NCBI GenBank assembly: GCA_029263175.1
Contig: JAJCXZ010000039.1
Span: forward strand, 1-36,239
DNA from: Acidimicrobiales bacterium
GTDB lineage: Bacteria; Actinomycetota; Acidimicrobiia; Acidimicrobiales; Aldehydirespiratoraceae
DNA: 36,239 bases
Direction of reading: 5' to 3'
How positions within the stretch are numbered: the stretch's first letter is position 1; each line of letters opens with the position of its first letter. Shown here in pieces: positions 8,003 to 15,949 of the stretch. The translations under genes were made by a program, and so were the position numbers. The notes below the pieces were generated by a model. That model searched no databases. It saw only the letters and a program-made list of their open reading frames with translations, and had not been told where the DNA came from.

Positions 8003-10018
8003 ATGCCGAACGTCGCATCTCATCCGTCCGCCCGAAGGGGTGTTTTCTCTCGCGAGGCCTTCGCGCCAATTGGTAGTGCGATCGTCGCGATCTGTGTACT
8101 TACGAGCGGCTGCACCGACCCGGTTGCTGAGCACGCCGACGACTCGAGGCTTCGCGAGTTGCTGGAGGACGACCGAACGCTGGATGGCCGCGGCAACAAC
8201 CTCGCCGATCCGATGCGCGGGGCTGCTGGCCAGCCGTTCGCTCGTGTCACTGACGCCGTCTACACCGACGGCATCAGTGCGATCGATGCTGATCGTCCGG
8301 CCGAGCGATACATGTCGAATCGTGTGTTCAACGACACTGATCTCGACCTCTTCTCGGAGAACGGGATCAGCCACTGGGGGTTCGTCTGGGGCCAGTTCAT
8401 CGACCACACGATCAGTCTGAGCGTGGCCGGGGGCGATGGGGACGACAATCCGATCAACGACTTCGGTCTTGACGGAATCATCGCTATGCGGTGGAACCCG
8501 GAGGACCCGCTCGAGCTGTCGCCCAACGCCCAGGGGATTGCCCACACGTTTCGATCTGAGACCGTCCCCGGCACTGGTTCCGGCGCTGCTCTACCGGCTG
8601 AGCAGATCAACAAGCTGAGCTCCTACATCGACGCCTTCAACGTCTACGGCGGCACGCCCGAACGGCTCGATTGGCTTCGCGCCGGCCCCACCGACGGTGA
8701 CCCATCGAACAACTCGGCCGAACTGCTGACGGAAGACGGATACCTACCGACCGCGATGTCTCGCCCCGAGGTCGAGATGCCGCACATGGATCTTCCCGGG
8801 CGTCTTCGCTACGACCCGAGTCCGGCCGTCGTCGCCGGCGATGAGCGGGCGAACGAAAACATCGGCCTCACCGCTGTGCACACCTTGTTCGTTCGCGAAC
8901 ACAACCGGCTCGTGCGGCTTCTGCCTGACACCCTCGATTCGGAGACGAAGTTCGCCATCGTCCGCCGGGTGATTGCTGCAACCGAGCAGTTCATCACCTA
9001 CGAAGAGTTCCTCCCCGCGATGGGCATCGATATCGGCGACTATGGCGGATATGACCCAACGGTCGACGCGGCCATCACCAACGAGTTCGCCACCGTCGGG
9101 TTCCGCGCCCACAGCCAGATTCCGGACTCGTTGATCGCCGACATGCCTGGCGAAGAGGTCACCGACGAACTTCTTGCCCGGTTCGCCGCCGACGGCGTCG
9201 AGGTTGAGGATCTCGGCACGGCATTTCGAATCACCGTCCCGCACAACGTCGCGTTCGCCAATCCTGCCCTCGTCGCTGACATCGGGCTCGGCAACCTGGC
9301 TACCGGACTCGCCGGAGAAGTCCAGCGGGCGAACGACGAGCTGATCGATGACCAGATGCGGACGGTGTTGTTCCAGATCCCGGATCCAAACGTGGAGAAC
9401 CCGCTCGAGTGTCTCGACGAAACGAAAATCGATTCGTGCTTCTTGAAGGTGATCGATCTGGGTGGACTGGATGTGTACCGCGCTTACGACCACGGCATCG
9501 CCGCGTACAACGATCTACGAGTCGCCTATGGACTCGATTCCGTTTCCTCCTTTACCGAGATCACCGGTGAGGACACCGACGAGCTGCCCGACGGACTGAC
9601 GATCAACGATCCCGAGATCCTCGATGTCGTCGATCTGGTCGACGATCGGGGTCTGCCAGTTGCCGCGGTCCGTAGATCGACGCTCGCGGCCCGGTTGGCC
9701 GCCATCTTCACGAACGTTGATCGCGTCGATGCCTTCACCGGCATGGTGTCGGAGGAGCGCATTCCCGGCACCGAGTTCGGCGAGCTCCAGTTCGCGATCT
9801 GGACCGAGCAGTTCCGGGCGCTGCGGGACGGCGATCGATTCTTCTACGGCAACGACCCGGCACTCGGTCTGATCTTGGAGCTGTACGGCATCGACTACCG
9901 CCGAACACTGGGTGATGTCATCGCTGACAACACCGTCGTCAGGCGAGCAGATCTAGCCTCGTCGGTGTTCCTGGTCGAGGAAGGAAACATGGCGCTGAAA
10001 CCATCCTCAGGTGGTTGA
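8003..10018 (+). CDS. Animal-type heme peroxidase, lipoprotein
   Basis: Peroxidase-cyclooxygenase superfamily member of 671 aa, probably anchored outside the membrane. The start ATG 8003 gives a signal peptide with lipobox LTSGC. An upstream in-frame ATG at 7859 lies inside the repeat and is rejected. Family motifs are present: distal site WGQFIDH at residues 129-135, then TAVHTLFVREHNRLVRLLPD, VYRAYDHGIAAYNDLRVAYGL, and C-terminal FTGMVSEERIPG with EQFRALRDGDRFFY. Two departures are visible. The residue after the distal His is Thr where Asp (a Ca2+ ligand) is usual. The proximal motif reads GFR-A-HS, one residue shorter than the usual FRxGHS. The stop overlaps the convergent decarboxylase by 12 bases. 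The substrate could be halide or phenolic and is unknown. Confidence 0.85.
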   Translation: MPNVASHPSARRGVFSREAFAPIGSAIVAICVLTSGCTDPVAEHADDSRLRELLEDDRTLDGRGNNLADPMRGAAGQPFARVTDAVYTDGISAIDADRPAERYMSNRVFNDTDLDLFSENGISHWGFVWGQFIDHTISLSVAGGDGDDNPINDFGLDGIIAMRWNPEDPLELSPNAQGIAHTFRSETVPGTGSGAALPAEQINKLSSYIDAFNVYGGTPERLDWLRAGPTDGDPSNNSAELLTEDGYLPTAMSRPEVEMPHMDLPGRLRYDPSPAVVAGDERANENIGLTAVHTLFVREHNRLVRLLPDTLDSETKFAIVRRVIAATEQFITYEEFLPAMGIDIGDYGGYDPTVDAAITNEFATVGFRAHSQIPDSLIADMPGEEVTDELLARFAADGVEVEDLGTAFRITVPHNVAFANPALVADIGLGNLATGLAGEVQRANDELIDDQMRTVLFQIPDPNVENPLECLDETKIDSCFLKVIDLGGLDVYRAYDHGIAAYNDLRVAYGLDSVSSFTEITGEDTDELPDGLTINDPEILDVVDLVDDRGLPVAAVRRSTLAARLAAIFTNVDRVDAFTGMVSEERIPGTEFGELQFAIWTEQFRALRDGDRFFYGNDPALGLILELYGIDYRRTLGDVIADNTVVRRADLASSVFLVEEGNMALKPSSGG

Positions 10019-11401
10019 GTTGGTGAGGCCCATTGCCCCCTTCACGATGGCGATCGCCCGCTCAACGATCTCACTGGTCGTGTGTTGGCTGAGGAAGGCG
10101 AACCGGACGTACAGATCGCCGTCGATTGTGGTGCTGGACACGTGCACCTCTCGAGAGTCGAGGAGGACATCAAGCAGCGTGCGGGTCTGATCGTCGCCGG
10201 AGGCGGCCCGAAATGCCACGACGGTCAGTTGCGGAGTGTCAGCGAACTCGATCCCTGGGATCGCCTCGAGGTGCTCGGCGGCGCTGGTGGTCAGGTCGAG
10301 CATGCGATCGAGTTCGACGCGGAACCGTTCGACTCCGTGAAGCTGCAGTGAAAGCCAAACCTGGACTCCACGATTCGGTCGAGTGAGCTCGGGTCCCATC
10401 TCCATGTAGTGCGGAAGGTCGCCGCTCGAGATGTCCTGCATGTAGGCGCCCGCGCCCTCATGCGCGTCCACGACGGCAGATCGGTCACGCATCAGGAGAC
10501 CACCGATGCCGAAGGGCAGGAAGAGGGATTTGTGGGCGTCGACGGTTATCGAGTCGGCCCGTTCGATGCCGTCCAGCCGTTCTTGGCCGCGCTCGGTCAA
10601 CTGGAAGAACCCGCCGTATGCGGCGTCGGTGTGGAACCAGGCGCCTGTCTCGGCGGCGATTTCGGCACAGGCGCTCAGCGGATCGATCGCGCCGGTGTCG
10701 GTTGTGCCCGCATTCGCCACGATCATCAGCGGTCGTAGTCCTCGCTGGGCGTCCTTGGTCATCGCTTGTTGCAGCGCTGCGGGGTCGAGGCGAAGGCGTT
10801 GATCGACGTCGATCAGCCGCACTCGTGACGCGGAGATGCCGGCGATGCGAGCTGCCTTGTGGATGGAATGGTGGGTGCCGGTCGAGGTGTAGATCACGCC
10901 GTCGGCGAAATGGTCGCCAAGGCGAGAGCGTGCCGTGACGACCGCGATCAGGTTGGCGATCGAGCCCCCGGAGACGAGCACCCCGCCGGCCGAACTCGGG
11001 AGACCGAAGAGGTCGGTCATCCACCGGACCACCGACTCCTCCAGTGCGGTCATTCCGGGGCTGGCGTGGGCGCCGCCGGTGAACTGGTTCGTAATGCTTC
11101 CGATCAGCGCGCCCAGCGCAGCCGTGTACAACCCGCCGCTGGGAATGTACGAAAGAAAGCCGGGGTTGGCTGTGTCGAATCCGGTGTTCGTTGCCTGATC
11201 GATGAGCTCGAGCAGCGGTGCAAGCTCTTGCGCATCCGCACCCGGAGGACGCAAGAGAGCCTCGACCAGGTGACGGTCGGGATCGGGCCACGATGCTGGA
11301 GCCTGCTCGCGACGCTCGATCCACTGGTCGACGAACTCGAGGACCTCGCTGCCGAGCGCTTGGCGTACGGCCGATCCAGGGTCAAGGGGAATTCCGCTCA
11401 T
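10007..11401 (-). CDS. PLP-dependent group II amino acid decarboxylase
   Basis: Aromatic-L-amino-acid/glutamate decarboxylase superfamily, 464 aa, cytoplasmic. Motifs in order: NPGFLSYIPSGGLYTAALGA near the N-terminus, the cofactor-stacking region TGTHHSIHKAARIAGI, FHTDAAYGGFF (the Asp that pairs with the pyridine nitrogen), and the Schiff-base Lys in SITVDAHKSLFLPFG at residue 291. The C-terminal domain ends with YVRFAFLSQHTTSEIV. The ATG at 11401 is preferred to an in-frame GTG at 11467 because TACTGT lies seven bases upstream. The substrate (aromatic amino acid, glutamate or diaminobutyrate) is not set by what can be seen. It is convergent with the heme peroxidase gene and overlaps it. Confidence 0.88.
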   Translation of the reverse strand: MSGIPLDPGSAVRQALGSEVLEFVDQWIERREQAPASWPDPDRHLVEALLRPPGADAQELAPLLELIDQATNTGFDTANPGFLSYIPSGGLYTAALGALIGSITNQFTGGAHASPGMTALEESVVRWMTDLFGLPSSAGGVLVSGGSIANLIAVVTARSRLGDHFADGVIYTSTGTHHSIHKAARIAGISASRVRLIDVDQRLRLDPAALQQAMTKDAQRGLRPLMIVANAGTTDTGAIDPLSACAEIAAETGAWFHTDAAYGGFFQLTERGQERLDGIERADSITVDAHKSLFLPFGIGGLLMRDRSAVVDAHEGAGAYMQDISSGDLPHYMEMGPELTRPNRGVQVWLSLQLHGVERFRVELDRMLDLTTSAAEHLEAIPGIEFADTPQLTVVAFRAASGDDQTRTLLDVLLDSREVHVSSTTIDGDLYVRFAFLSQHTTSEIVERAIAIVKGAMGLTNSTT

Positions 11402-11408
11402 CGGGTCG

Positions 11409-11414
11409 ACAGTA
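11409..11414 (-). promoter_or_regulatory. -10 element for decarboxylase gene
   Basis: On the minus strand TACTGT, seven bases before the ATG at 11401. It fits a leaderless start and decides between the two possible start codons. Confidence 0.5.
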
Positions 11415-11521
11415 GCCAGCTCACGGCGAGCTTCGGACTTCGGCTCGGCACGATCGAAGGCGATCACAACCCGAGCGGGTGAGCCGAATCGAAGGAGGAC
11501 TTGGTGCCAGCGGGGTCGGAC

Positions 11522-11527
11522 TAGCGT
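11522..11527 (+). promoter_or_regulatory. -10 element for Old Yellow Enzyme gene
   Basis: TAGCGT, six bases before the ATG at 11534, a leaderless arrangement. Confidence 0.5.
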
Positions 11528-11533
11528 TCCCGC

Positions 11534-12748
11534 ATGGAAACTGGTGAGCGCGACCCGCTCGAGATTCTGGCGTCACCGTTGGGTCTGCCCTGCGGCCTGC
11601 GGCTCGAGAATCGACTGGTGAAAGCGGCAATGTCCGACTCGCTCGGTGACGGGGCAGGCCAGCCGACCGAAGATCAGATCGAGCTGTACCAGCGGTGGGC
11701 GCGCGGTGGGGTTGGCTTGTCGGTCATCGGTGAGGTGCAGGTCGAATCGAGGTATCCGGAGAAGCCAGGCAATCTCGTCTTGCGGACGGATCGGGACCAC
11801 GCGATGTTCCAGCGGCTCGCCAGTGGGGGAGCAGAAGGAGGATCGCGCATCTGGCCCCAACTGGGGCACGCCGGCGCGCTGGCCCACGCGCCGATCTCGC
11901 AGCCCGCGGGCCCATCGGCGCTCGACGTCGAAGGTCTCCGGTGCGCCGGACTCTCGGTCGACGAAATCAAGGCGCTCCCGAGGATCTACGCCGACGCTGC
12001 GGATCGAGCGAAGGCGGACGGCTTCACCGGTGTTCAGGTGCACGCTGGGCACGGCTTCTTGCTGAGCCAGTTCCTGTCGCCGCTGTTCAATCGCCGCTCG
12101 GATGGCTACGGCGGCTCGATCGAGGCCAGGTGTCGAATCATCATCGAGATCGTGCGGCAGGTGCGTGCCGCGGTGGGGTCCGACTTCGCAATCGGCTTGA
12201 GGATCAACTCGAGCGACCAGCTCGAGGGCGGTCTCACCGAGGACGACAGCCTCGCCGCCATCGAGCTCCTGTCGAACGAGTCGATCGATCTCGTTGACAT
12301 CAGTGGCGGCACCTACTTCCCGGGCGCGCCGTCGAGCTCCGATAGGCGTTCGTCTGGGCCGTACTTCGTCGACTTCGCCCGTCGCGCCCGGCAGGTCACG
12401 CAGGTTCCGTTGATGGTCACGGGGGGCTTCAAGACCAGAAGTGACGCTGCTGCAGCGGTCGCGAGTGGTGCCGCCGATCTCGTCGGCCTCGCCCGAGCGC
12501 TCGTGGTCGATCCGGAGCTTCCCTCGCACTGGCTCGCACATGACGCGGTTGATCCCACCTTCCCCCGGTTCGCGTCGAACCCGCTTGGTGGGGTCACGGC
12601 CTGGTACACGATGAGACTCACCGATATTGCTCGACATCACGAGCGCGACGTCGAGCGGTCACTCGAGGATGCGATCAACGAATACGACGATCGCGACGAT
12701 CATCGCGTCAGCGCCTGGAAACGATCGTTCGGTCGGCCAGGCGAGTAA
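11534..12748 (+). CDS. NADH:flavin oxidoreductase, Old Yellow Enzyme family
   Basis: FMN-dependent TIM-barrel ene-reductase of 404 aa. The N-terminal segment LRLENRLVKAAMSDSLGDG is the family FMN-binding start. The hallmark V-H-A-G-H-G-F-L-L-S-Q-F-L-S-P followed by NRRSDGYGGS lies near residues 169-195. FAIGLRIN and PLMVTGGFKTR followed by GAADLVGLARALV complete the FMN phosphate site. No Fe-S or second flavin domain follows, so it is a short OYE and not a 2,4-dienoyl-CoA reductase type. The usual active-site HH/HN pair appears as HAGH. The substrate is unknown. It stands alone, divergent from the decarboxylase gene, and the 130 bases between them hold both promoters. Confidence 0.9.
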   Translation: METGERDPLEILASPLGLPCGLRLENRLVKAAMSDSLGDGAGQPTEDQIELYQRWARGGVGLSVIGEVQVESRYPEKPGNLVLRTDRDHAMFQRLASGGAEGGSRIWPQLGHAGALAHAPISQPAGPSALDVEGLRCAGLSVDEIKALPRIYADAADRAKADGFTGVQVHAGHGFLLSQFLSPLFNRRSDGYGGSIEARCRIIIEIVRQVRAAVGSDFAIGLRINSSDQLEGGLTEDDSLAAIELLSNESIDLVDISGGTYFPGAPSSSDRRSSGPYFVDFARRARQVTQVPLMVTGGFKTRSDAAAAVASGAADLVGLARALVVDPELPSHWLAHDAVDPTFPRFASNPLGGVTAWYTMRLTDIARHHERDVERSLEDAINEYDDRDDHRVSAWKRSFGRPGE

Positions 12749-12843
12749 CCCCGCCCGGGGACGTTCGCCCCTAGTTGCATGCCGTATCGAGGAGCGACAG
12801 TAAGGGCAGTGGAGAGCTTGTGAACATCTTCACAAGTTCGATC

Positions 12844-12849
12844 AAGGAG
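12844..12849 (+). promoter_or_regulatory. Shine-Dalgarno site
   Basis: AAGGAG, seven bases before ATG 12857. It is one of only a few canonical ribosome binding sites in the window and fixes this start. Confidence 0.75.
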
Positions 12850-12856
12850 AATTGCA

Positions 12857-13594
12857 ATGAAAGACATCTGGAAAAGGCCACTCGGACTGTTGGGAGTGTT
12901 CCTGATCATCGTCGGGCTCGGATACTTCATCGGTGCCGGCGTCGCCTACAGCCGGACCCAGGGCGGATACGGGTCACTCGAGGCATTCAGCCAGGCCCAG
13001 AACGTGGAGCTGTCCTACAACGAGGACGGTCAATTGATTGACCGGGGCACTGTCGAGGGAGCGGAAGCGATCATGTCGCTGCTCGAGGACGACTGGGACT
13101 TCCCGGTGGTCTCCGGCGATCTTGATTCAAACGATCCGCTCGTCAACAGCGCATCGGAATACATGTTCCAGATGGCCACCATCACGTACCACACGCTTCA
13201 CGGCACGCAGATGATCACCTTGACTGCCGACGACATCAGCGCAGCAATTACGGCCGAGAAGCTCGATGCCGACGGCACCTACAACGGCGTGGTCGAGGCC
13301 TACCAAGGCCAGGTGCTCGAACCCGGCACCTATGAGGTCCCGGTCGACGGTCGGTACTGGACTGGCTTCAACCGCACCGACCTGCTCGACGGCCCAGCCC
13401 GAGACTCGGCCTGGAGTGGCACCGCCCATGCACTGGTCGGCGAACTCGGTGTCGGGGCGGCGACCCACAGCACACTGATGCTCGCCTTGGGAGTCGCTGG
13501 ACTTCTCGCCGGACTCGGCGTGGTTTGCTCTGCAATGGGCACCGCCTTCATCTGGGAGACGAAGCGTCAGCTGAGCCGGGAGACCGCCGTCTAG
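12857..13594 (+). CDS. Hypothetical membrane protein with two terminal TM helices
   Basis: I do not recognise the family. The 245-aa protein has an N-terminal membrane helix at residues about 7-29 (PLGLLGVFLIIVGLGYFIGA) and a hydrophilic acidic region of about 170 residues, probably outside the cell. That region includes SLLEDDWDFPVVSGDLDSND and YEVPVDGRYWTGFNRTDLLD. A second helix lies at about 202-226 (MLALGVAGLLAGLGVVCSAM), then a short basic tail WETKRQLSRE on the cytoplasmic side. It is transcribed alone and followed by a strong hairpin terminator. No catalytic motif is evident. Confidence 0.8.
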   Translation: MKDIWKRPLGLLGVFLIIVGLGYFIGAGVAYSRTQGGYGSLEAFSQAQNVELSYNEDGQLIDRGTVEGAEAIMSLLEDDWDFPVVSGDLDSNDPLVNSASEYMFQMATITYHTLHGTQMITLTADDISAAITAEKLDADGTYNGVVEAYQGQVLEPGTYEVPVDGRYWTGFNRTDLLDGPARDSAWSGTAHALVGELGVGAATHSTLMLALGVAGLLAGLGVVCSAMGTAFIWETKRQLSRETAV

Positions 13595-13622
13595 GTTCCC
13601 CGGACAACGCAACAAACGCGAC

Positions 13623-13658
13623 GCGGTCGTGGGTGGCCAACAAGCCATCCACGACCGC
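13623..13658. terminator. Strong bidirectional hairpin terminator between convergent genes
   Basis: A 15-bp stem, 13623-13637 with 13644-13658, has one G-T wobble and loop CAACAA. ACGCG/CGCGT flanks extend it loosely. There is no T-tract on either side. It lies between the membrane protein gene (stop 13594) and the convergent amidohydrolase gene (stop 13701). Confidence 0.75.
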
Positions 13659-13668
13659 TGGCGCGTCC

Positions 13669-13674
13669 TAGGAT
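13669..13674 (+). promoter_or_regulatory. Orphan -10-like element
   Basis: TAGGAT, six bases before an ATG at 13681. The same 16-base context (CTAGGATCGRGCAATG) precedes the real gene at 15950. Here the ATG opens only a 31-codon frame antisense to the end of the amidohydrolase gene, so a product is doubtful. Confidence 0.25.
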
Positions 13675-13700
13675 CGAGCAATGATGAAAATCGATGCGCT

Positions 13701-15884
13701 TCAGCCCTTGCACTTTCCGGCGCTACCGGCTGCGTGGATGGAGGCGATCTCCGAGGGTTCGAGCGGGCGGTCGTAGATCGTCAGCTCATCCAAGAGTCCT
13801 GAGAAGTCGTTCCCGTCGACGTCAGTCTGCTCGCCGCTACCAACTCGGGGTTCCACCGTCTCCGAAACGAGTGTCCCAGCCCTCGCCGACGATCCTGACA
13901 ACTGGCCGTCGACGTACAGGTTCAGCGTTCGCTGATCCCAGGTGACCCCAACATGGGTCCACTTCTCGGGCACCGCTGCGGTTGCCGACTGCGCCCGTGG
14001 CTCGACGCTTCCGTCGCTGAGCTTCACGAAGGCAGCGAAGCCACCGCCTTCAGCGGGGAGGTTCTTACGGAGAAAGAACTGATTGTTGTTGAAGAGATTG
14101 TTCCCTCGATCAAACGTGGCGGCCTCGACGTAGACCCAGCCCTCGATCGTGAATCCGTCGGCGAGATAGGGCTGCTCCGAGAGCGCCATCGAGCTGAGAT
14201 CCATCCTCAGGGCGTCGCCGACGTACCCACGATCAACCCGTGTCCGGTCGAGGAAGGAACCGTGGTTGTCACCGATGAGGTCATCGCCACCCGTATCGCC
14301 GGGCCACCAACTCTGCACGCCGTCGGGCGGTGGAACGCAATCGCCAGAGACCGGCGCCGGGCTTGGATTCAGGAGGTTGCACATCTCGCCCACGCAGAAC
14401 GCTGTCGAGCCGTCGACAAGCGTCGCAATCACGGAGTTGTGGGCGACGGCGATCTCGGGATCGGTGCCGAGGATGTCGTTGGCGAGCACAAGCACGTCGC
14501 CAACCTTTCCCACCTCGATCGAACCGACGGCGTCGCCGATGCCCATCGCCGCTGCGGCATTGATGGTGAGCATCCTGATGGCCTCTTCGACATCCACCGT
14601 GTGCCAGCCGGTCCACCAGTCCGGGTAGCACGCATCACCTGTCTCGAGATCGATCGCGCCGGCTGCCACGAGTGTGAACATGAGATGGAACGGATCGCCC
14701 GGCAGGTTCGGGGCATCGCCGTGCCAGGCGATCCGCATGTCGGGGTTCGCGTCACGCAGCGCCGCAGTGTCCTCCACCGATTCATAGAAGTCCTCGGGAA
14801 GGATCGACTCCCAGACGCCTGCGGTCTCTTCGGAGCAACCGTTGCCCCAGGGCTGAGGGAACACCACTGGTGTCATGTGCAGACGGCCATAGGTGGACAA
14901 CTGCGCCGGCGTCAGCAGCTGGGTGAAGCTGTTGTGATCGATCCGTTGGTGGTGAACGAACGGCTTCGCTTCGTACGCAGCCTCCAGTCCTCTGAGTGCC
15001 TCGGATACGGCAACGTCGCCTATGGCGTGGACAACCGTGATACCACCGGCTGCGTCAACGGCAGACGCCACGTCGCTGACTTCGGCCGCAGTGAGGTAAA
15101 GGGAGCCGTGGTCGTGGAAGCCGCGATCCTTGAGGTTCTGTGGTGCGGTGTCACGAAACGGCTCGGAGATCGCGAATCCATTGCAGGTGCCGCCGTCGGC
15201 GAACAGCTTCACGCCGGCGACGGCCAACCGCAGCGACGGGTCTTGGGTGAACGTACGGCCCGCGAACAGCCCGGTGTCCTCGCGCTCATCACACACGCCG
15301 TTGTGGTTCAGATAGACGTGGACGCGCTGGGTGAGAGCCCCCTGGTCATCCAGAGCTTCGAATGCTGCGAGCTGATCGGGCCGAACTGAGGGGGCACCGC
15401 TGGTCGTCGTACCCACCGAGAGCATGTAGTCCTGAGCAGCAAGCATGGCTCCCTGGTCAGGTGCAACGAGCTGCATGTGATGTGTATGGGGATCAACGAT
15501 GCCGGGCATGACGGTTCGACCCTGGAGGTCGACGACGACGGTGTCGGGTCCGATGGCGGTCGCCATCTCCTCGTCGGTGCCGACGCCGGTGATGACACCG
15601 CCGCTGATGACGAGTGCCTCGGCGATGGTGAACTCGGCGTCGACGGTGACGATCCGGCCGTTCCGGAGGAGTAAGTCGGCTTGCTGTGCGTCCGCCGCCT
15701 CGGAGGTGGTCGTGGCCGTAGCGGCCACGGTTGTCGAGGTGGACTGCCCATCAAGGCTCACCGACGTTGGTGGGGCCGTTGAGGTCGGGGTTGTCGACAA
15801 GGGGGCTTCGAACGGCGACGCCGAGCACGCCACGACGATCAGCGCCAATGCGAGCGTGAGCGAAACGCGTTGAGTCCACGACAT
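13701..15884 (-). CDS. Amidohydrolase (YtcJ-like) lipoprotein with C-terminal LamG-like domain
   Basis: Extracytoplasmic metal-dependent hydrolase of 727 aa. The N-terminus is a lipoprotein signal with lipobox IVVAC, then a Ser/Thr-rich linker (about 22-68). The amidohydrolase domain (about 69-520) opens LLLRNGRIVTVDAEFTIAEA and has the metal site VMPGIVDPHTHHMQL, VVHAIGD, HHQRIDHN and IAWHGDAPNLPGDP. It closes with the usual GSIEVGKVGDVLVLANDIL. Residues about 545-720 form a concanavalin/laminin-G-like domain: GFTIEGWVYVEA, WTHVGVTWDQRTLNLYVDG and GLLDELTIYDRPL. That domain is typical of glycan or surface binding. Substrate unknown. The gene is single and faces the membrane protein gene across a terminator. 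Confidence 0.87.
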   Translation of the reverse strand: MSWTQRVSLTLALALIVVACSASPFEAPLSTTPTSTAPPTSVSLDGQSTSTTVAATATTTSEAADAQQADLLLRNGRIVTVDAEFTIAEALVISGGVITGVGTDEEMATAIGPDTVVVDLQGRTVMPGIVDPHTHHMQLVAPDQGAMLAAQDYMLSVGTTTSGAPSVRPDQLAAFEALDDQGALTQRVHVYLNHNGVCDEREDTGLFAGRTFTQDPSLRLAVAGVKLFADGGTCNGFAISEPFRDTAPQNLKDRGFHDHGSLYLTAAEVSDVASAVDAAGGITVVHAIGDVAVSEALRGLEAAYEAKPFVHHQRIDHNSFTQLLTPAQLSTYGRLHMTPVVFPQPWGNGCSEETAGVWESILPEDFYESVEDTAALRDANPDMRIAWHGDAPNLPGDPFHLMFTLVAAGAIDLETGDACYPDWWTGWHTVDVEEAIRMLTINAAAAMGIGDAVGSIEVGKVGDVLVLANDILGTDPEIAVAHNSVIATLVDGSTAFCVGEMCNLLNPSPAPVSGDCVPPPDGVQSWWPGDTGGDDLIGDNHGSFLDRTRVDRGYVGDALRMDLSSMALSEQPYLADGFTIEGWVYVEAATFDRGNNLFNNNQFFLRKNLPAEGGGFAAFVKLSDGSVEPRAQSATAAVPEKWTHVGVTWDQRTLNLYVDGQLSGSSARAGTLVSETVEPRVGSGEQTDVDGNDFSGLLDELTIYDRPLEPSEIASIHAAGSAGKCKG

Positions 15885-15937
15885 GAGGCATCATCGCGCG
15901 CTGGGCCCACGGCGACTCGCCTACTCGCTTGGCGATC

Positions 15938-15943
15938 TAGGAT
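15938..15943 (+). promoter_or_regulatory. -10 element for the four-gene hydrolase operon
   Basis: TAGGAT, six bases before ATG 15950, a leaderless arrangement and the only promoter-like element I see ahead of the operon that ends at 20473. Confidence 0.5.
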
Positions 15944-15949
15944 CGGGCA

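Noticed and set aside
7674-8545. Long minus-strand frames through the tRNA and repeat region (one ending DSNPRPPPCKGGALTN)
   Set aside because: The peptide is the reverse translation of the tRNA and its hairpin repeats, a well-known false protein; the other frame is antisense to the peroxidase.
13953-15389. 478-codon plus-strand frame opposite the amidohydrolase gene
   Set aside because: Antisense shadow; the minus-strand protein has clear domains and a lipobox.
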